From contig JAMDHS010000114.1 in the NCBI GenBank assembly GCA_029717555.1, positions 1 to 58,822 of the forward strand: DNA of 58,822 nt, read 5' to 3'. Below are positions 37,266 through 49,452 of this stretch, piece by piece; position 1 is the first letter of the stretch, and each line of letters begins with the position of its first letter. A program made the position numbers and the translations under genes. The stretch is from Peribolospora baueri (taxonomy: Eukaryota > Basidiomycota > Peribolosporomycetes > Peribolosporales > Peribolosporaceae). The notes under the pieces were generated by a model. That model had not been told where the DNA came from and made no database searches. It saw only the letters and a list, made by a program, of their open reading frames with translations.

Positions 37266-39962
37266 TCATCCATACAGCTCTATCCGCATGCCCGTGCCGA
37301 CTGCCAATCCGCTCGTGCATCCCGTCACGCCCCCCCGGTCCTTCTCATCAGCCAGCACGGAGGCCAGCCGGGGCGCCTCGCAAAACTTGACGGCCTTGAC
37401 CGGAGCGCCGAAGAGGCGGGCGCCGATGCGTACGCGATCCTGATCCTGCGACGGCGCTCGTCCCTCTTCTCCGTCTTGACGTTGACATTGGTCTTGGCAA
37501 GACGTCAAAAGAGCGCCGGTGCGTAAAGACCACAAGCGTACTCTGCCGTCCTGTCCCGCTGCAGCTAGGAAGGACGAAGTGGGATCGACGTCTAGGCCCT
37601 GAGCAGATGGATGGATGGATGGATGAATGGGCAGGAAGTGTTAGACATTGGCGCAAGGGGGGCAACACACCCTGGTCCCAACGACCCGCCCACTCACGAG
37701 ATCACGACTGTACTTGTTGGAGTGACCATGCAAAGACATCACCGGGCGAGCCACGAGGTCCGTTGACGCCTTTGGATCGGTGGTCAGGAATCGGAGGTCA
37801 TAGATGTCCAGCTGCCGCATGGGAAACAAGGGTTCCAAAACGATGATGACGACAACGACAACGACGATCGGCCGTTCTGCCTTCGTCAGCGCCGTCCGCC
37901 TATCCTTGCACGGCCCCGCGCGACGCCACCTACGTACCTCGCCACTGATCCCGGCCACAAGCACAGAAGTGTTGTCGCCGATGAGCTTGACGTGCGTGAT
38001 GCCACTCCGAGCCTTAAGAAGCCGGTTTGGAGGCTTTGACTCCTCTTTCAGAGAATGACCTTGGGCTTGGCCACCTTGTTGAGGGAGGAGGCGCTTGTCG
38101 TAGCGATGTAGACTGCCGGAGCGCGTGCCGGCGTAAATGGAGTCCTTGAATGCGTTGAGAGATCTTCGTCAGTCGGACGCCGTCTCCCAGCATCTCTTCC
38201 CTTATCAAGAGAGACCCGGCTAACGATCTCAAGCGGGAGCGGAGGCACTCACCTGGGCTTGATCCACGGCAAACACGTCGCTGCCTGTCCAAAGCGGCAC
38301 CATGTTACCCCAGCTGTGGGGTAATGCCCGCGATACCATCAACGACTGGTCGCAACCTGAAAGGAGAAAAGTCAGGCAAACCAAAAAAAAAAAAGGTAAA
38401 GCTCAGTGACGAGCGTGAACGACTGCTATTGACGAAAAGCAAACAGGAAAAGTCATCAATCACCCAGGACGACATCGGTCTCGAACAAGCTGGAGGTCCA
38501 AAGATTGGTCTTCCGCGGCTCGATGAGCATGGTGGGCGACAAGGGTCTGACCCCAGGTGTCAAATAGTCTTAGCCAAAAGTCTCAGCCACGGCCCTTTAT
38601 AGTCGAGCTTTCCATCCAGTACTTACTCTGTAAGGCTCCACGAGCGTTCGTGGGCCAAAGTCATCAACAAAGCCTTGGACGGTGCCCCGAGCCATGTCGC
38701 CCTAACCACGAAGGAAACGAAGCGCACCTTTTAGCCCCAAAATCACTCCGACTCGGGCCCAGTTCGGCGACAAAACCGGCGTTTGGAGACAGCTCACAGT
38801 ATGACGCCGCGCCGGGAAACTTGGATACTAGAAACAGGCGCGGGGAATGTCCAGTCGCAGCTTGGTGGCTCGAGATCGGAGAGCGGCATGCGCCTGCGAG
38901 AGTGCATCGAGGGCGAGCCCATCAGCGTTCACGAACAGATAGGCGCTCCGAAGAGGAAGAGCTGGCCGGAAGCCTTCGCTCACCTCAGGGCGCCCACCGA
39001 GTCTCCGTAGAACAGCACCGACCCGTCGCTCGAAGCCTGTCCATGCAAGGCGAAGCAAGGCTTGTGCGTTCAGCCGATCCGTATCGCCGACGTGCTTTCC
39101 GATGCGGGTTTGCATCGACAGTCCACGACCAAGTTGCAGGAACACACCGTCATGGAAGTTATGGCCGCTTCCCCGTCCCCTATTTCCCATTGGAGTGCAG
39201 CGGGCCTGGACATCTGCCTTGTGGTCCGTGCGAACAGAGCCGACAGCATTGCACTGGGTGGTGTCAAAGCACGGATAAGACAAAGAAAAAAAGACTAATA
39301 AAAATCAAGGACACAGTGTACGGACGATCTCGACGCTCGTTAGGTCGGGTACGACTCGTCCCACTTACTGTCGCCTCCTCTCCATCTCAGCGGACCCGCC
39401 TACATGGCCTCTCATCCGCCTGACCTGTTCTGGCATCGCAGTTCCCGTATTCGAGATAGCGACACCATAAACGAGCGGCCCTGATGATCGCAGAGCCGAA
39501 GGGGCACTTCCCAGTCCGCGCTCGTCGTATCGAGGCGACACGCCGCCCGTTCCCTCTTCCCTCGACCCTGGCCGTGCTTCCAGCCGTGCCTTTTTCTGGC
39601 TCGGTCCTCGACCACGGCCGCCACTGCCAACAGCATCAGTACTTGTCCGCGGCCCTTGGCTCCGAGGTCCCGCAGCTGGTGCTGTCCCCGACGCCTGCCC
39701 TCCTGGAGGCCTCTTGAAATAACGGTTCTTCCTGCACCAGTGCGTTGGGTTCATGGACGAAAGACGGTCAGAGTGCGAGTTATGATCTAAACTGGGCAGG
39801 CAGGCGCCTCCCGCAAACCGTCCTGAGCCCCAGCAAAGAATAAAAAAATAAAACCGACTAGCTCGACTCGGGATCGACGTCCGCGACCGGCCGGTCGGCT
39901 GACCACACTCACTCAGGATCGAAGTAGTATCCAGGGATCTCCAGCGGCAGTCTCCGGCTCAT
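37266..39962 (-). CDS. DCAF4-like (WDR21) WD40-repeat protein
   Basis: Eleven exons: 39962-39913, 39731-39369, 39253-39148, 39036-38984, 38893-38798, 38701-38627, 38546-38464, 38356-38253, 38144-37938, 37811-37698, 37598-37266; 527 aa (human DCAF4 is 495). The N-terminus IPGYYFDPEKNRYFK, split by intron 1, matches the DCAF4 signature around its PGFYFDPEKKRYF. WD40-type blades follow: SSDGSVLFYGDSVGAL, the TGSDVFAVDQAQ/DSIYAGTRSGSLHRYD pair, VLVAGISGELDIYDLRF and FLAAAGQDGRVRLWSLRTG, the last two being where DCAF4 has its DMAGKIKLWDL and AVGQDCYTRIWSL blades. Family knowledge: DCAF4 is a substrate receptor for the CUL4-DDB1 ubiquitin ligase. All splice phases agree. The acceptor of exon 4 (39036, or 39060, adding eight residues in the same frame) is the least certain. 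Confidence 0.85.
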
Positions 39963-40706
39963 CGCGCGCGGCCTTGCCGTCTACCTCGTCAACGCACCCG
40001 GTCTGGAATGGCCCAGTTGACTCCTCCTACGTGACTGGGGCGAAGATGCGCGTTCGAGCAGCCAGGGAGCGAGTGCCGTCTGGACAGTTTTCGTTGAGCG
40101 TAGGTAGAGAGAGAGAACTTGGCTCCAAGTTGTCGAGTTCGGCTGACTAAGCAGGTCATCCACGTGCGTGCCCGATCTTCCTTCTCGCAATGACGGCCTC
40201 GCTTAAGGTCGTTCAAGATCGTTCTTGTCCTTTCGGCCGACTTGTCGCACGATGAGATCACCCCACAACGCTTTCACTCATAGCTATCATGTATCACCAC
40301 GGACAGGGAACTGGAAAGAACAGAGAGGAGGGGGTCGATGTCAAGTCCTAACAAGGGGACGGCGAGCGACTAGAGTCATAAGGATGCGTCTCAAATCGAC
40401 GGGGCGAAGAGGCGCAGTAGACGACGGGCAAACACTAATGAGTGTGTAAGGTCAGAGGAAGCGGACTCGTCGGAATACGAGCTGCAATAGACAAGATGAG
40501 ACGAAGATGAAAACAGACGAAATGATAGCACTTCTGTGATTTTTTCATCGGAATACAACGCACAGAATAACAGGGGTGGAAGAGCGGGGAGGAGAGGAGA
40601 AATGAAATGGCGGCAAAAAAGAACAAAAGGGTATGAAGGTAAGGCAAAAGGCGTAACAAAAAGAAATCTGCAAACCGTACGGCGTCAACGTCTTGACAAG
40701 GCTCGC
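39963..40706. other. Intergenic: DCAF4-like promoter and FZO1 3' end
   Basis: Same-strand (minus) intergenic DNA. The part near 40450-40706 is relatively A-rich on the plus strand, consistent with the 3' end of the FZO1 transcript. No coding sequence supported. Confidence 0.55.
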
Positions 40707-43515
40707 TCAATGCACCGACCCAACGCTCTCCCTCGTCTTCTCAGTCCGCAAGATGACCTCCTCGAACCAAGCCAGAGCCTCGATGGCGCTGCGCTCCTTC
40801 TCCTCCTCGCCATGCACCACCTTCTTGCGCTCGTCGATCGCGACGCGGAAGCGCTCCGACAGATCCCACCCGGCCAGGCGGAGTACCTTGCGCGTCTCCC
40901 TGCTGACTCGCGCCGCGTGCAGGTCCGCAAACGTCGCCGAGGGGGCAACGTTCTTGTTGGGTGCGGGAACGAGCGCATCGGTACGACGGCCGCGCCGCGA
41001 GGATGTCGCCTCCTTCTGAGGAGGGTTGAGAAGCGTGCGCCGGAGAGAGCGACCCACGTTACGCGGGACAGAGTTGGGCAGGTCGAGAACGAAGTAGACA
41101 GCGAGACCGACGGAGGCGACGGCGATAACGGGTCCGGCCCAGCGACGAGTGTTCTGGTTGCCGAGGATGTCAGAGACGCGCACGACGGCCTCGATGATCG
41201 AGTGGGCGCCAAATGTCTTGCCTCCCACGACCGTCATCGCTCCCAGGCCGATGCCGAGCGTGCTGATAAGACTCATTTCCTCCTCGTTGTCCTTGCCCTT
41301 GCCGTCGGACGATTCGCCAAAGCTCATGTGATGAGCAATGTCGAACAGGTCCGAAAGGTTCACCTCGACAATCTCCGAGCCAAGACCGAGGCCGACGAAG
41401 CCAACGACGCCGACGCGGCGGCTGTTCATTTGACGACGGCGAGCGAACATTGCCTCTGGCACGAAGACGCGCGTGTCCTTGGCGCTCTCCTCCGGGAGGT
41501 GCTTCTTGCCGAGGTCCTGAACATGCTTGACCGCCTCGGCGGTCGTTTTCCTCGTCTCGTCCTCAACGTTCCTCACCGCAGCCTCGAGCGAGTTGAGTAG
41601 AGCGAGGCGAACTTCCTGAGCGTACTTCCACAAGCTCAGAAGGCCAGGGTAAGGCGGCAGTTTGACGTTGTTATTGGCGGGCAGACCGCGCCCGACCATC
41701 TCGATGGCATGGGCCAAGTGCTCACGCGCCTCCTCCTCCACCTCGCGCACGGCCTCATCCTCCTCACCTTCCAGCACACCCTCGAGCTTGACCTGCGCCT
41801 CAAGACACTTCTCAAGCGCAGGTCTCGCCTCCTCGAGAGCAGCGCGCGCGGCGTCCCTCTCGCTACTTGCGACGAGAGCGTTCGACCGCGCGAGGAAGCC
41901 GACGTCGCCCAAGAGACGGGTGAGGTAAGTCTGCGCAGGAAGGAGCTTGGACTTAGACCTCTTGACGAGCACAAAGTTGCGCAAAGCCTCCTCCATGGCT
42001 GCGAAGGCAGGGTTGGTCGAAGCCGTCTCGTCCTCCACCTGAACCCCCTCTTTGGCTTCCTCAGCTTCAGCCGCTCCGTCAACGGAGACGCTGTTGGGAG
42101 CCGACTCAGCAGTGACTACGTTGGCTGACTCGACAAAGTGCACAAGGTCCTCTGCATCCTCGAACGTGTGCGGACTCAGCTGGCGGATCTGCTCGAGAAC
42201 GAGGCGCTTGCACCTCTCCTTGTCGCGGATGGCGTCGAACTTGTTGACGATGATGAAAACGTACGCTTTCTCGTTGCCGGCGCTCCACAAAAACTCCTTC
42301 GCCGAGAGAGTGAAGTGGTTCTCAGCGCTCACGACGAAAACCACTACGTCAATCTCTTCTTGCCGAGCAAATAGAGCCGTCGTCTTTAGGCTATCACGGT
42401 TAAGGCCGGGGGCATCGATCAAGGAAATGTCCACGACGCCGTTGTGGAGGAGGCTCGTCTGAGCCTGGCGGCGGTCGTGAACGTACACCTTGAGGATGGG
42501 CATGGCGGAAGGGTCGGCCTCGTAGTCGGTAACAAGTGACTCGAGATGGCTGATGCTGTGACGCTCGAACGTCTTCTCGTTCGAGCGGTCGTAATCGGCT
42601 ACATTGGTGACAACGTGCACCTCCTCGACACCTTCATTCATCTCCGTAGCATCAAGAACCTCGGCGAAGACAGTGGTGCAGGGTTGCTGGTCGACGGGCA
42701 TAACCTCGCGCCTCAGCAGCGCGTTGACGAACGTCGACTTTCCGGCGTTGAGGTCACCCGTGACGAGCACCTTGCTCGACGTGTCGGAGATGCGGGCACG
42801 GAGCGAGAGCAGGTGCTTAAGTGCCTGGCTCATGCGGCCGTCGAGAAGCGAGGCGACGGACGACTTTTCCAACGTCCGCACCAGCGCCTGGGGGTCACTG
42901 CCAGTGGGGCCGAGCTTGAGATCAATGCGGAGCACTTGAAGCTCTGAAGCCGTCTCGTCCTCCTCCTTTGGGACCTGCGACGCCTCGGCGCCGTCGGTAT
43001 ACGACATCTGTCGTGTGGAGCGGGGCAAGGTCTTCTCAGACGAAGCAGATGACGCGGCACCCTCCTCCGCGACTAGCTCCTCTTCTCCAGCCACTGATTT
43101 GGTGCGACGCAGCGTAGGGGCCGCCGCCTTCTCGGCCGTGTTCTCCGACGACGGCTGGGCGGAAGCGACCTCGGCGAGCTGGGGATAGTGCACGATCCAT
43201 CGCTCCTTGTTGAATCCGCGAAGGTCAGAGAGAATGGACGAAGTGGCATCGATGGCGGACAGGAGTCTAAAGGGCGGCCGAAGAAGTAGGGCCATGGCAT
43301 GGGTCAGCGACGATGCCAAGACGTGGGGAGCAGGGCGAGCAGAGTCGAAGAAAACGCGTGGCGAGCACGCACCTGTCCCTGTTCTCAGCGAACACCCTCT
43401 GTGCATCCTCCAGGAGACTGCCCGCGCCCTCCATCGACGCAGGCTCCTCGGACACCGCAGCCGCCGGGCGCTCAAGCCCGACAGCGGGAGCCGAGGCAGT
43501 CGAGGTGGCGGCCAT
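40707..43515 (-). CDS. FZO1: Mitofusin: mitochondrial outer-membrane fusion GTPase Fzo1
   Basis: Two exons, 43515-43373 and 43266-40707, with a 106-nt phase-2 intron; 900 aa (yeast Fzo1 is 855). The splice yields FAENRDRLLSAIDATSSILS, continuous with the conserved FNKERWIVHYPQL. The dynamin-type GTPase has its P-loop GDLNAGKST at 218-226, the G3 motif DAPGLN at 332-337 and the G4 motif NKFD at 389-392. Coiled-coil heptad regions flank it, and two hydrophobic segments near residues 714-734 and 757-776 fit the hairpin anchor in the outer membrane, leaving both ends in the cytosol. A C-terminal helical region completes the family layout. Family knowledge: nucleotide-dependent trans-dimers tether and fuse outer membranes. 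The only intron is near the start, in contrast to the intron-rich neighbours. Confidence 0.96.
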
Positions 43516-44261
43516 TGCGGGCGAGGGATTGGTGAAACCCGAAAGCGTCCTGCGCCACGCGGGCGGTGCGTTTCTCGAACAAGTGGCGGTTAACGTGTAG
43601 CCTGTGGCTCAAGTGTAAGCGACAGGTGATGTGAATGGGCACAGGAAAGAAGAAGTCGGGTGGAGGTTGAGGCGTTGGTGATCACCGCTCGGGCAAAACT
43701 GCGCCCGGACGCCTCCGGTCGTGGGAACTTGTCCACGTGGCCTTGTTGGATCCGATTGGACGGCGATCAACGGCTTATGCGCGCCGGATCCCCACGACTG
43801 GCATGGCTTCTTCCTCGCTACGCATGGGTGAGCAAACTGCGTACAGCAGTTACTTTGTCAGGGAATGGGACCGGTGTGCAGCTGTTTCGTTAATATTTCT
43901 CCAGCCAGCAACCAACGAGTCCGACAGTGACGCCCCTTTGCGAGTTGGCGCCCTATTGCGTGTTGTTCGGATATCAACATAGGTCGCTGGGGATAGATGC
44001 TACTTAAGCAGCATGCACGCGTGGTTTCCGGACGACACCCACCTTGCAGGCATGGGCACTCCATCTGAAGAACATTCACTCCGACGTACTTTGAAAGCTC
44101 GGACTGGATACTGTCATCTTCCACTCGGTCGACTCATCAGGCTCTCATAGCCGCGATAGGAAATGGACGGGTATTCGTCTCATATTTTGAACAGTAAGGC
44201 AGGTAACACGACCGCGGGCCTTAAAAGTTGGACATATAACAACGACGCGGAGACGACGGCT
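43516..44261. other. Intergenic: FZO1 promoter and NOP4-like 3' end
   Basis: Same-strand (minus) intergenic DNA of mixed composition without notable repeats. No convincing coding frame. Confidence 0.5.
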
Positions 44262-46563
44262 TTAGGACGCATCTTTGCGCGCCTTCGCAGACGCGCGACT
44301 CCGCTCCGCCCGCTCAGTCCTCCGCTTGACGACCTGAACGTTCTCAATGCTGAACTCGATGAGCAGCAGAGACCCTCTTGTGCTCGCACCGACTTCCGCC
44401 GAAGAAGCAGATGCCTGGCCGACCTTGCCTTGCTCGAGCTCGTTCAACTTCTTCCGCAGGCGCTGCAGGAGTGTTTCTGCGTCTCCGTCGTCGGCGACTT
44501 CGGCGGCGCCCTTGGACTTCTGCTGCGATCCGTCCGACTTGTCCTTTGCCTTGCCTTTTGCCTTGTCCTTTGCCTTGTCCTTCCCAGCCTGCTTCTGCGT
44601 CTCTTCGAGCTTGCCAATCACCTCCCGAAGCTCCTCCATCCACCACTCCTTCATCAGTCCTGCCAACTTAGCGTTGTGATTCGCCAAACGCAGGACCCTC
44701 AGAGCGTCTCTGTGCGTGCGCAGCTCAAGGAAGCCGTATCCTTTCGACCTCCCGAGACCCGTGAGAGGGTCCAGTCGATCGGCTTGTCGCACCAATTTGG
44801 CCTGACACACGAGGCTCGGCTTGATTCCCCTCTTTTTGTTCTTGTTGCCCGCGACGTTCGCCACCGCGTCGTCCTTCAACTCGGCCTCCGTAAGAGGCTG
44901 CCTCTTGCCCTCCTTCACCTCCGCCTCGAACTGCCGTACCGCATGCGAAGCGAGACGTTTAAGCGTACGATCAGTGGCAAAGAGAGGAAGTTGGCGGATG
45001 CTCAAGCGCGTCTTGGAGATGTATAGGGCCGGGTTGGAAGCGAGCAGTTTCCGACGTGCGTTGAAGGACGTAACGCGTTTGTCAACCTCCGCTTCTGTCA
45101 GTTGCCCCGCTGCCGGCGAGTGGGAGAACACCACTGAGAGGCGGCCAAAAACCGAATAAAGGAAAGACCGTTAGAGCTTAATAACGACCTCCGGTGATAG
45201 CCACTCTGCAACTCACCTCCCTCATGCAATAGATACATATTCCTCTTGTCCTGTTTTTGCCTCCTTTGCTCGCCTTCCACCCGCAGTTTGACCGCCTGAT
45301 CCCGGTTGACGGCTGGAACGACGTTGAGCACGCGGCCGTGCAGAGTGAAGTCGGAGGCAAGGGCCGAGGATGGGTCGGCGGTGAGGACAGAGGGGAGAGT
45401 GAAAGGGTTCTTCGTTCGAGTTTCAACCTGCACATGGCAATGCCCCCATAGATGCGAGTCACGCCGTCAGTGATGTGCATATACATTAAGGACGTGAACG
45501 AAGACCAAGAATAGCGGCTCACCGTATTTCGCCCACCAGCCTCCTCTTCCACGACAGCAGCTCGCTTGAGCGTGGTCTGGGAATCTTCATGTTTCCAGAA
45601 GCACACAAAGCCGGTTCCTCGCGGCCTGCCGCTTGCGGCGTCCATCGTGATCCTGGCGTAACGCAGAGGCCCGAATTTCCGGAAGCTAGAAGAAGACAGG
45701 TAAGAATGTCGGTTAAATGTAAGTAAACATTCGACATCAAGATCGGCCGAAAAGCCGAGCATACATACAGGTTCTTCAGCTCCTCCTCGGTGGCTTCGTA
45801 GGGTAGGTTGCGCACAAAGAGCGTCGTTCCCTCCTCTGTGCCGGGTAGCTGTGGACGGGACTTCGGCTCCTCTTCTTCGCTCTCCGCCTCCCCGTTGTTG
45901 GTATCCGCATCCTCACCGTCGTCAGTGTCCTCTTCGTCATCGCTTTCCGAAAGACCTCCTTCTTCATCCTCATCCTCCTCGTAGTCGTCCTCATCCCCGT
46001 CGTCTTCTGCAGAACTATCGTCTTCTGCTGGTGCAGGGGGTGGTTTCACTTCCACCTTAGCCCGTTTGCCAGGCTTCCTTGCTTCAGTGCCGCTCGTGCC
46101 TTTCTCAGCCGACTTCTTGGTGGTCTCTCCTTTTTTATCCGCCCAATCAATTCTGAGCTTCCTTGACCCGGCAAACTTGACATTCGCCAGTTCTTTCTTG
46201 GCGCGTTCCGCATCATCGGCGAGGGCAAAGGCGACGTACCCGACGCCTTTCGACTTCCTTGTCTCCCGATCGGTGACGACGAAGGCTCTGCGGATGGGGC
46301 CAATGTCAGAGAAAAAGGTAGAAAGATCAGTAGAGGTGGCCGTGTAGGGTAGGTTGGAGACGAAAAGGGTCGTATTTCTGAACGGTAGGCGGGAGATCAA
46401 AATCACATCAGCAATGTCTCGTCTTGCCTCATCTCGCCGGATCACCTGGCCGCTATCGTACCCACGGACGTCGCTTCTTGTCTCCTCCTTCCTGCGCCTT
46501 GGGAGCCTCCAAAGTTTCGTCTTCCGCTGGGCTCAATGGCCGCTTCGGTGGTCTTTTCGGCAT
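44262..46563 (-). CDS. NOP4: Nucleolar RNA-binding protein NOP4 (RBM28-like)
   Basis: Five exons: 46563-46466, 46377-45769, 45685-45523, 45427-45217, 45133-44262; introns 88, 83, 95 and 83 nt; 650 aa (yeast Nop4 is 685). Intron 1 uses a GTGGGT donor, giving GDKKRRPNTTLFVSNLPY. RRM1 spans about 35-113 (RNP2 LFVSNL, RNP1 KGVGYVAF). A strongly acidic Asp/Glu linker at about 140-210 follows. RRM2 starts near 217 (LFVRNLPYEA; RNP1 RGTGFVCF). A further, degenerate RRM carries KGYGFLEL, and the C-terminus holds RGSLLLIEFSIENV before a basic tail. The acidic linker between RRMs and the terminal block are as expected for Nop4/RBM28, which is required for 60S ribosomal subunit assembly in the nucleolus (family knowledge). 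Its start faces QCR10 across 423 nt. Confidence 0.9.
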
Positions 46564-46986
46564 GTTGTACGAGGTTTTGGGACGATTCGTTAGGATGGAG
46601 GATCGCGAAATTCACGTCGAAGGATTTCAAAGAACTGCGGCACAGTCGTTGGCGGCCGCGAATTCGGACGATTACTCCCAAGCAGACATCGTTCCGCCTC
46701 CCCGGCCTGCCACAACCGACGGCGCCGTTCGCCTTGTCCCTTTCCCCGCCTGTCTCCTACCATGTCCGAGGTTGACCCTGCAGTAACCCTACCTCCCGTA
46801 TTAAATTGGCTCATACGGCCTTTTTAGATTAATAGTAGCCCGTCTATGTGATCTTTAAACGCATCAACAATCCGTCGATCGCTCCCGTCCGCCCTCCGAC
46901 CGACCTTCGCCGGCGTGTGACGGACGGATCTACCGATCGCTACCATTCATTCCCTCATTCCCCATTCCTTAGAGTTCGCTCTAGAG
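46564..46986. promoter_or_regulatory. Divergent promoter region NOP4 / QCR10
   Basis: 423 nt separate two divergent start codons, so promoter elements for both genes must lie here or in the leaders. An A/T-richer patch (46795-46865) sits in the middle. I cannot assign a specific motif. Confidence 0.55.
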
Positions 46987-47657
46987 ATGGCTTATCACCG
47001 TCAATTCAAGCCGAATGGTGAGTTTCAAGCTCCTGATGGAGAGCTTCGTGGATGAAAGAAAGCGATGGGCGATTCTATTTGACATTACGTCCGGGTGGGA
47101 TTTGGAGTCGTTGGTGACGAGTAGCGCAGTGCGCAGACGTGTTCACCAGCGCATGCTTTTTTCTTTTTTTTTTTTTTTTTTTTTCCTTTCCTTCCTTCTT
47201 TTTTCCCCCCTTCGGATTCTCCCAACAGCTGGCGTTATGTCACATTTCAATCCCTCCGTCCTCGCTAGGTACGGTCCCACGGCTGCCCGATGGGGACTCG
47301 GACTCGGTGCGGCGGTGACGCTGTATGCAAGCAGCATCCCTCTCTTCCAGAAGGATGTTCTGGATAAGATCCCAATGGTGGGTTGTCAAGCGTTTGGTGG
47401 CAGTCTTCTGATGTGGCCTTCCGAATACGATTGTGGACGACGGACGGAACAAATGCGGGTGCGAGGGAGGTGGATGGTTTTCGTGGCGCTTGATGACCGC
47501 CTGGAGAGCGGAGGATGTTCAGAGGGTTTACTCCCTTCGTATTCGGATCGAACACTCATTTTTTGGCACCCAACTCACCCTTCCCTTTGTCTTTGACTGA
47601 TCCCAGGTGCGAGCCTACTTCAAGGACGATACGCCAGACAGCGATAAGCCCTTCTGA
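46987..47657 (+). CDS. QCR10: Cytochrome b-c1 complex subunit 10
   Basis: Three exons, 46987-47017, 47229-47377 and 47607-47657; introns 211 and 229 nt; 76 aa (yeast Qcr10 is 77). The protein begins M-A-Y-H-R-Q, has one membrane helix around W-G-L-G-L-G-A-A-V-T-L-Y, and ends FQKDVLDKIP then RAYFKDDTPDSDKPF, matching the end of yeast Qcr10 (KIPLLG, then DHTPPEDKP). Family knowledge: a small accessory subunit of respiratory complex III in the mitochondrial inner membrane, near the Rieske protein. The introns together are almost twice the coding length, and the first carries a T21 run near its acceptor. Confidence 0.93.
47164..47184. repeat. T21 tract in QCR10 intron 1
   Basis: A run of about 21 T upstream of the CAACAG acceptor; it probably forms part of the polypyrimidine tract. 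Confidence 0.85.
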
Positions 47658-47950
47658 GCCTCACCGCCCCCGCCCCCCCCCCCTTTCCTGTTTATTCGGG
47701 TGCATGTTAAGTTCTGCGCTTGTGGCTCGGCTTTGGACGGAATTCGTCTCTTACCCCCTCTTTCCCGGTGCTGCTCGGTTGTTCAATTCAGTGGAACATA
47801 CGATGTACGCAGACTGGGTTGTCGTCTCCCTCATTTTCCGCGGTTAAAGAACTGGAAACGTTTATGGATGACAGTTGGCCGTCAAAAGAAGAGGGAGTCG
47901 TTGATATCGCTCAGTTTTCCTCAAATGAGTACATGTACATGAAGATATGC

Positions 47951-49107
47951 TCAGTCCTGTCGGGAGCGGAGGTTTCTAGTGATGACCTTGTCGGGAGTGC
48001 TGGGTTCCAATCAGCGAGTGAGGTCAAAGTTCATATCAGTGTTTGAAGAACCGATGATATCTTGCATGACCGAGTACACGGAAAACCATTGAAGACTCAC
48101 ATTACCCTGACCACAGCACCCCAGCCTGAAAGCGCATCTCGCTCGAGCGCACCGAGTAGGGTCTGAGATATCGTTTCGAAAAGGTCCTCAGGTTCCTGCA
48201 GAACCAAAAAAAGGGAGAAGACCAATTGGAAACCGGGCACGGAAGACTTGTGGGTGCGATCAGACAACCACTCACCAGATCAGGCTCCCAAAGGCCCTCG
48301 GCCATTCCGAACAGCTTGTCGCTCGCCGTTCCGGACACGACAAAGTCCTTGGCAAAGTTGAGACATCCGATGAGATCCGAAGCTGCAATGAAGGGCTCGT
48401 TCTTCGAGTTCAGACCGGCGATCACAGGCTCGACAAAATACGGCCCGAATCTGGGGAACGAGCGCGGAGGGAGCGTGAAGAAAGGGATTGAGTTTGGGAC
48501 CTGTGGAATGAGCCTGACACCCCGCAAGATAGGATGGCCAAATAATTGACGCGTATACGTTATCAATACTCACCGGCGCTCATAAAGAGTCGAGCTGACC
48601 AGTCGCGCGAAGGTTTCTGGCTGGATGTCCCGTTCCTCCTTCATTTTGTACATGTTCGTCCGATAACGGAAGCGCTCGCGCCTTCCAAAGCAAACAACCA
48701 AGGAAGCCAGTGAGCACACGGAGATCACGAGGAAATCGGCACGGGAACTCACAAGGTGGCCAGATCAGTCGCCAGGCCGGGCAAACCAATGTACGTCTTG
48801 TCGGAGACGGAGAAGACCTATGGACAAGAGGAGATAAGTCGGAAGGCGCTCGTAAGAAACAAATTTACTAAAAAGAGGTCGCATGCACACACTGACCTTG
48901 TCAAAGTTGCACGCAATGGTGAGGGCCTGATTTCCAAGCCTGAGGTCATTGGCGATGGCGACGCAGTTCTTGCCCACCATGGCGATGCACGAGCCGCCAT
49001 TGATCTCGAGAGCGCTCTGCGAGGGCGTGAGAGAGACGACGCAGACATGCGCTGAGCACAATGCTGCGCATGCAGTGAGAGTACAGAATGCTAGGCCTGC
49101 TTACCAT
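47951..49107 (-). CDS. PUP3: 20S proteasome subunit beta-3
   Basis: Seven exons: 49107-49105 (just ATG), 49016-48897, 48817-48753, 48681-48574, 48450-48276, 48195-48101, 47999-47951; 204 aa (yeast Pup3 is 205). Conserved sequence runs throughout: INGGSCIAMVGKNCVAIAND, YIGLPGLATDL, FRYRTNMYKMKEERDI, LVSSTLYERRFGPYFVEPVI, DLIGCLNFAKDFVVSGTASD, EPEDLFETISQTLLGA, ERDALSGWGAVVRV and the basic end ITRNLRSRQD. The last exon was found because the frame otherwise stops one codon after a strong GTGAGT donor; the ACCCAG acceptor restores the family C-terminus. Beta-3 is one of the non-catalytic beta-ring subunits, consistent with the absence of a processed Thr1. The start codon alone forms the coding part of exon 1 (ATG|GTAAGC). 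Confidence 0.96.
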
Positions 49108-49452
49108 GATTGGTGTCAGAGAGAAGGGGTGGTTGGGGCAAACGGGAGAGGATGGGCAACGAGCACAGGCGTGTTGAGACGAACGCAAGAAGTGATCGGC
49201 GCTGACGCGGCTGTCGACGGCCGTTTCGACCTCACGTGCTGCGATTACAGACAGGTTAACTTTCGCCCGTTACCACCACGCCCGACGTCGGGGCATTTGC
49301 GCGATGGCGCAATGTGACCGGTTTCCAGTTCTGAGGCATTAAGCCAAGTTCAAGGCGAGCCGTGAATGACAGCAGCCATCGTCCGGGAGTTGAGAATGCA
49401 GTTCGATAGTCTCGCGCAGTAAAAGAAAATATGAGCACGCAAAACAAAAAGT

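Noticed and set aside
36895-37443. 182-codon plus-strand open frame
   Set aside because: It overlaps the last exon of the DCAF4-like gene on the opposite strand, has no conserved features and biased Arg/Ser/Pro composition.
40536-41600. 354-codon plus-strand open frame
   Set aside because: Antisense shadow of FZO1, whose conserved GTPase and membrane anchor are on the minus strand.
44163-45026. 287-codon plus-strand open frame
   Set aside because: Antisense shadow of the last NOP4 exon; Leu/Arg-rich composition follows from GC-rich codons of the real gene.
49108-49180. Possible Rpn4-type proteasome control element upstream of PUP3
   Set aside because: The best match (GGGGCAAAC) deviates from GGTGGCAAA at two positions; not convincing.
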